This document shows, in pieces, positions 4,971 through 7,337 of a stretch of 7,337 nt of DNA. The stretch is taken from positions 1-7,337 of the forward strand of contig CAMYEU010000082.1 of assembly GCA_947254465.1 (NCBI GenBank). Direction: 5' to 3'. A program made the translations under genes and the position numbers. The notes beneath the pieces were generated by a model. That model did no database searches and had not been told where the DNA came from. It was given only the letters and a program-made list of their open reading frames with translations. This DNA is from an uncultured Gemella sp. (lineage in GTDB: Bacteria > Bacillota > Bacilli > Staphylococcales > Gemellaceae). How positions within the stretch are numbered: position 1 is the stretch's first letter; every line of letters starts with the position of its first letter.

Positions 4971-7148
4971 CTATTTAACTATTCTTTCTACACTGTATAC
5001 ATCTTGAATTTGTCGTAATTTTTTAATCATATAATCGCATTCGCTAACATTTTTCACATATATTCCTATCGTAATAACACATGTCTTATCAGCTTTAGAT
5101 TCAGAGTTAAGTTTTTTGATTTCAACTCTACTTTCACTTAATGTTAATAAGACATTTTGCAATAATAATTCTCTATCAAATGCATGGATTTGTAATGTAA
5201 CACTATAGCGACGCGCATTTAAACTTTCAACCCATTCAACATCCAATAATCTTGCATTATCTTCTTCACTTAAGTTAGGACAATTATTTCTATGAACTGT
5301 AACGCCTCGACCTTTTGTTATAAAACCTACAATATCATCTCCTGGAATCGGTTGACAGCATTTAGATAATCTTACAAGAATATTATCTACTCCTTTTACA
5401 TAAACCCCTGTCTCAGTTACTATTTTTTTAGTTTCTTCCGCATTGAAAAGTTTCTCAATTTTTGCTTGAGTCATCTTTTCTTTTCTAATTTTTTCTGTTA
5501 GTCTTGCAAAAACTTTGTTCGCTGTAATTCCACCATATCCTATAGCAACATACATTTCTTCAAGATTAGCAAATTTATATTTGTTTAAAGCAATGGCAAT
5601 ATTTTCTTCTGTAAGAACTTCATCAATATCAAAGTTATTGGCTTTAATCTCATCCTTTAATAAGATTTCACCTTTAACTAGATTTTCTTCACGCGCTGCT
5701 TTTTTAAAGAATGCTTTAATTTTAGACTTAGTTTGTGATGACGTAGCTATTTCTAACCATGAGCGTTTTGGTCCTGTAGAGTTTTTACTAGTTCGAATAT
5801 CACAGATTTCACCAGTTGATAACACATAATCGAATGGTTCGATTTTATCATTTACAGTAGCACCTACCATCTTATTACCAACTTCCGAATGAATCGCATA
5901 TGCAAAGTCAACAATACATGAACCTTTTGGCAATTCTATAATATCACTATTTGGCGTAAACACATAGATTTTATCACTTAATAAGTCTACTTTCAACGAT
6001 TCCATAAAACTTTCAGCTGTTGCTTCAGTTTCATCATTTTCTGCGATTTTTTGGAACCAATTTAATTTTTCGTAGAAATTATTATTCTTATTTACTTTCT
6101 TACCTTCTTTATAAGCCCAGTGAGCTGCAATCCCTTTTTCAGCAATCTCATGCATTTCATAGGTTCTAATTTGAACTTCTAAAGTTTGCCCATCCGGTGC
6201 AATTACCGTAGTATGAAGCGATTGATACATATTCGGTTTTGGCATTGCAATATAATCTTTAATTCTTCCAGGAATTGGAACCCAAAGATTATTTACAAGT
6301 CCTAAAGTTGCATAACAGTCAGCTACACTATCTACTAAAACACGCACCGCAAGGAGATCATATATTTGATCAAAAGTTTTATTTTGTTTAACCATTTTTT
6401 TATAAATACTATAAATATGTTTTGGTCTTCCAGTTACCTGTGCTTCTATATTATTATCAGCTAAAATTGATGTTATACTAGAGCATGCATCTTTTATACT
6501 CTCTTCCCTCGCACTTCTCTTCTGTTTCATCATCCCTACTATTGAGAAATATTGAGATGGATGTAAGTATCTAAGCGATGTATCTTCTAGTTCCCATTTT
6601 ACTGAACTTATCCCCAGCCTATGAGCTAACGGCGCATAAATTTCAAGTGTTTCACTGGAAATTTCACGTTGTTTTTCCTCACGCATATACTTCATAGTTC
6701 TCATATTATGAAGTCTATCTGCAAGTTTAACAAAAATAACTCGCAAATCTTTCGCTATCGATACAAAAAGTTTTCTATGATTTTCTGCTTGTGATTGCTT
6801 TTTAGAACGGAATTTTACTTTATCTAGTTTTGTAACTCCATCTACTATTACTGCTATATCTTCACCGAATGTTTCTTTAATATCATCAAACGTATACTTA
6901 GTATCTTCTACAACATCATGCAAGAAACCAGCACAAATTGTTGCATAATCTAATTTAAGCTCTGTTAAAATTCCTGCAACTTGAACTGGGTGTAATATAT
7001 ATGGTTCCCCTGATTTTCTAAATTGTCCTTCGTGAGCAACTTTAGCAAAATCATAAGCTTTTCTTACAATTTTAATTTGCTCCTCCGATAAATATTTACT
7101 CGCCATATCTTCAACATTTTCATAATTATATGGGTATTCAAGATTCAC
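4971..7148 (-). CDS. rel: Bifunctional (p)ppGpp synthetase/hydrolase (RSH family, stringent response)
   Basis: This long ribosome-associated RSH enzyme makes pppGpp/ppGpp from ATP and GTP/GDP and also degrades them. It has 725 residues, a standard length. The N-terminal HD hydrolase has His53, His77-Asp78, and Asp144 with Asn148 (in ADRLHNMR). The synthetase domain (about 230-345) has GRPKHIYSIYKK (240-251), GRIKDYIA (294-301) and LEVQIRT (323-329). The RxKD signature (295-298) is that of bifunctional Rel, not of hydrolase-dead RelA, and the HD residues are intact. The regulatory half has a TGS domain (about 392-455), a conserved-Cys domain (Cys597-Cys598, His619, Cys623) and a C-terminal ACT domain (about 648-725). 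The start codon is GTG at 7148, supported by AGGAGG with GGAGG at 7160-7156 and a 7-nt spacer; no better ATG lies upstream in frame. It is the first gene of the operon with dtd and the LytH-like gene. In staphylococci apt usually precedes rel; here no gene is seen in the last 189 nt. Confidence 0.97.
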   Translation of the reverse strand: MNLEYPYNYENVEDMASKYLSEEQIKIVRKAYDFAKVAHEGQFRKSGEPYILHPVQVAGILTELKLDYATICAGFLHDVVEDTKYTFDDIKETFGEDIAVIVDGVTKLDKVKFRSKKQSQAENHRKLFVSIAKDLRVIFVKLADRLHNMRTMKYMREEKQREISSETLEIYAPLAHRLGISSVKWELEDTSLRYLHPSQYFSIVGMMKQKRSAREESIKDACSSITSILADNNIEAQVTGRPKHIYSIYKKMVKQNKTFDQIYDLLAVRVLVDSVADCYATLGLVNNLWVPIPGRIKDYIAMPKPNMYQSLHTTVIAPDGQTLEVQIRTYEMHEIAEKGIAAHWAYKEGKKVNKNNNFYEKLNWFQKIAENDETEATAESFMESLKVDLLSDKIYVFTPNSDIIELPKGSCIVDFAYAIHSEVGNKMVGATVNDKIEPFDYVLSTGEICDIRTSKNSTGPKRSWLEIATSSQTKSKIKAFFKKAAREENLVKGEILLKDEIKANNFDIDEVLTEENIAIALNKYKFANLEEMYVAIGYGGITANKVFARLTEKIRKEKMTQAKIEKLFNAEETKKIVTETGVYVKGVDNILVRLSKCCQPIPGDDIVGFITKGRGVTVHRNNCPNLSEEDNARLLDVEWVESLNARRYSVTLQIHAFDRELLLQNVLLTLSESRVEIKKLNSESKADKTCVITIGIYVKNVSECDYMIKKLRQIQDVYSVERIVK

Positions 7149-7155
7149 AGAAATT

Positions 7156-7160
7156 CCTCC
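7156..7160 (-). promoter_or_regulatory. Ribosome binding site deciding the rel GTG start
   Basis: GGAGG on the minus strand, within AGAGGAGGAA, lies 7 nt before GTG at 7148-7146. The first in-frame ATG is at codon 15, lacks such a site, and would remove part of the conserved N-terminus. This supports GTG initiation. Confidence 0.9.
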
Positions 7161-7185
7161 TCTTTCTAAATTTAATCTACCCTAC

Positions 7186-7194
7186 ATTTTACCA
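7186..7194 (-). promoter_or_regulatory. Possible second, extended -10 promoter for rel
   Basis: The minus strand reads TGGTAAAAT: a TGn extension (7194-7192) plus a TAAAAT -10 box (7191-7186), one mismatch from TATAAT. No recognisable -35 box lies 17 nt upstream, which extended -10 promoters can tolerate. It would give a leader of about 31 nt before the GTG. In A/T-rich DNA such matches arise by chance. Confidence 0.4.
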
Positions 7195-7267
7195 TAAAAT
7201 TGAAAAAATTTCCTTTAATTCAACTATAATATTTCAAATTTTAGGTATTTATATCAAATCTCAACTA

Positions 7268-7296
7268 TATATAAAATTAAAATGGCTTTTTGTCAA
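7268..7296 (-). promoter_or_regulatory. Likely main promoter of the rel-dtd-lytH operon
   Basis: The minus strand carries a perfect -35 TTGACA (7296-7291), a 17-nt spacer, and -10 TATATA (7273-7268), which matches consensus at four of six positions. Transcription would begin near 7261, leaving a leader of about 110 nt. I see no T-box, riboswitch core or strong attenuator hairpin in that leader. The rest of the gene-free stretch 7149-7337 is A/T-rich without recognisable features. Confidence 0.7.
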
Positions 7297-7337
7297 GTCC
7301 GTTGATAAATTTTTTTGATGAAAAAATTATATAAAAC

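Noticed and set aside
5515..5829. Plus-strand open frame of 104 codons inside rel
   Set aside because: It is antisense to a highly conserved enzyme gene, and I see no ribosome site or recognisable protein features.
7130..7318. Plus-strand open frame of 62 codons at the right end
   Set aside because: It spans the rel start region and promoter on the opposite strand, has A/T-driven low-complexity composition, and lacks a convincing ribosome site.
7326..7331. Minus-strand TATAAT near the right edge
   Set aside because: Any -35 element would lie outside the window, so it cannot be supported as a promoter; A/T-rich DNA gives many such matches.

Overview
The window reads as one end of a draft contig from a low-GC Gram-positive bacterium (Bacillota, class Bacilli). 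The signs are strong A/T bias, AAAGGAGG-type ribosome binding sites, sigma-A-like promoters, and a rel-dtd-lytH gene order that matches staphylococci and relatives. A Gemella-like organism is my best guess from gene content and protein style, but this is an inference. All convincing genes are on the minus strand, so transcription runs from high to low coordinates. The first 46 bases are not genomic: they are an Illumina Nextera i5 adapter ending in the Tn5 mosaic end.

Right part (about 7337 to 3063): a promoter and leader precede rel, the bifunctional (p)ppGpp synthetase/hydrolase, which starts at a GTG. It is followed after 8 nt by dtd (D-aminoacyl-tRNA deacylase) and after 1 nt by a LytH-like membrane-anchored protein. 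The three genes look like one operon and end in a strong hairpin terminator at 3022-3062. The LytH-like protein is the most unusual object here. It has a TM anchor, an SH3b domain, an amidase_3-like domain and an extra C-terminal C39-like papain-fold domain. Both enzyme-like domains appear catalytically dead: the whole 481-residue protein has one histidine and no cysteine.

Left part (about 3000 to 47): a separate drug-efflux-type operon. A near-consensus promoter overlaps two tandem 21-bp palindromic operator units just upstream of a MarR-family regulator gene. That gene overlaps a gene for an ABC exporter half-transporter (717 aa) with a degenerate ATPase site and a roughly 145-residue extracytoplasmic insertion between TM1 and TM2. 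This in turn overlaps the start of a second half-transporter, cut off by the contig end after 87 codons. The expected logic is that MarR represses its own operon until a ligand releases it, and the two ABC subunits form a heterodimeric exporter.

I found no tRNA, rRNA, riboswitch, CRISPR array, insertion sequence or integron. No stretch over 300 nt lacks a gene; the gene-free stretches are 2907-3062 and 7149-7337, both described below.
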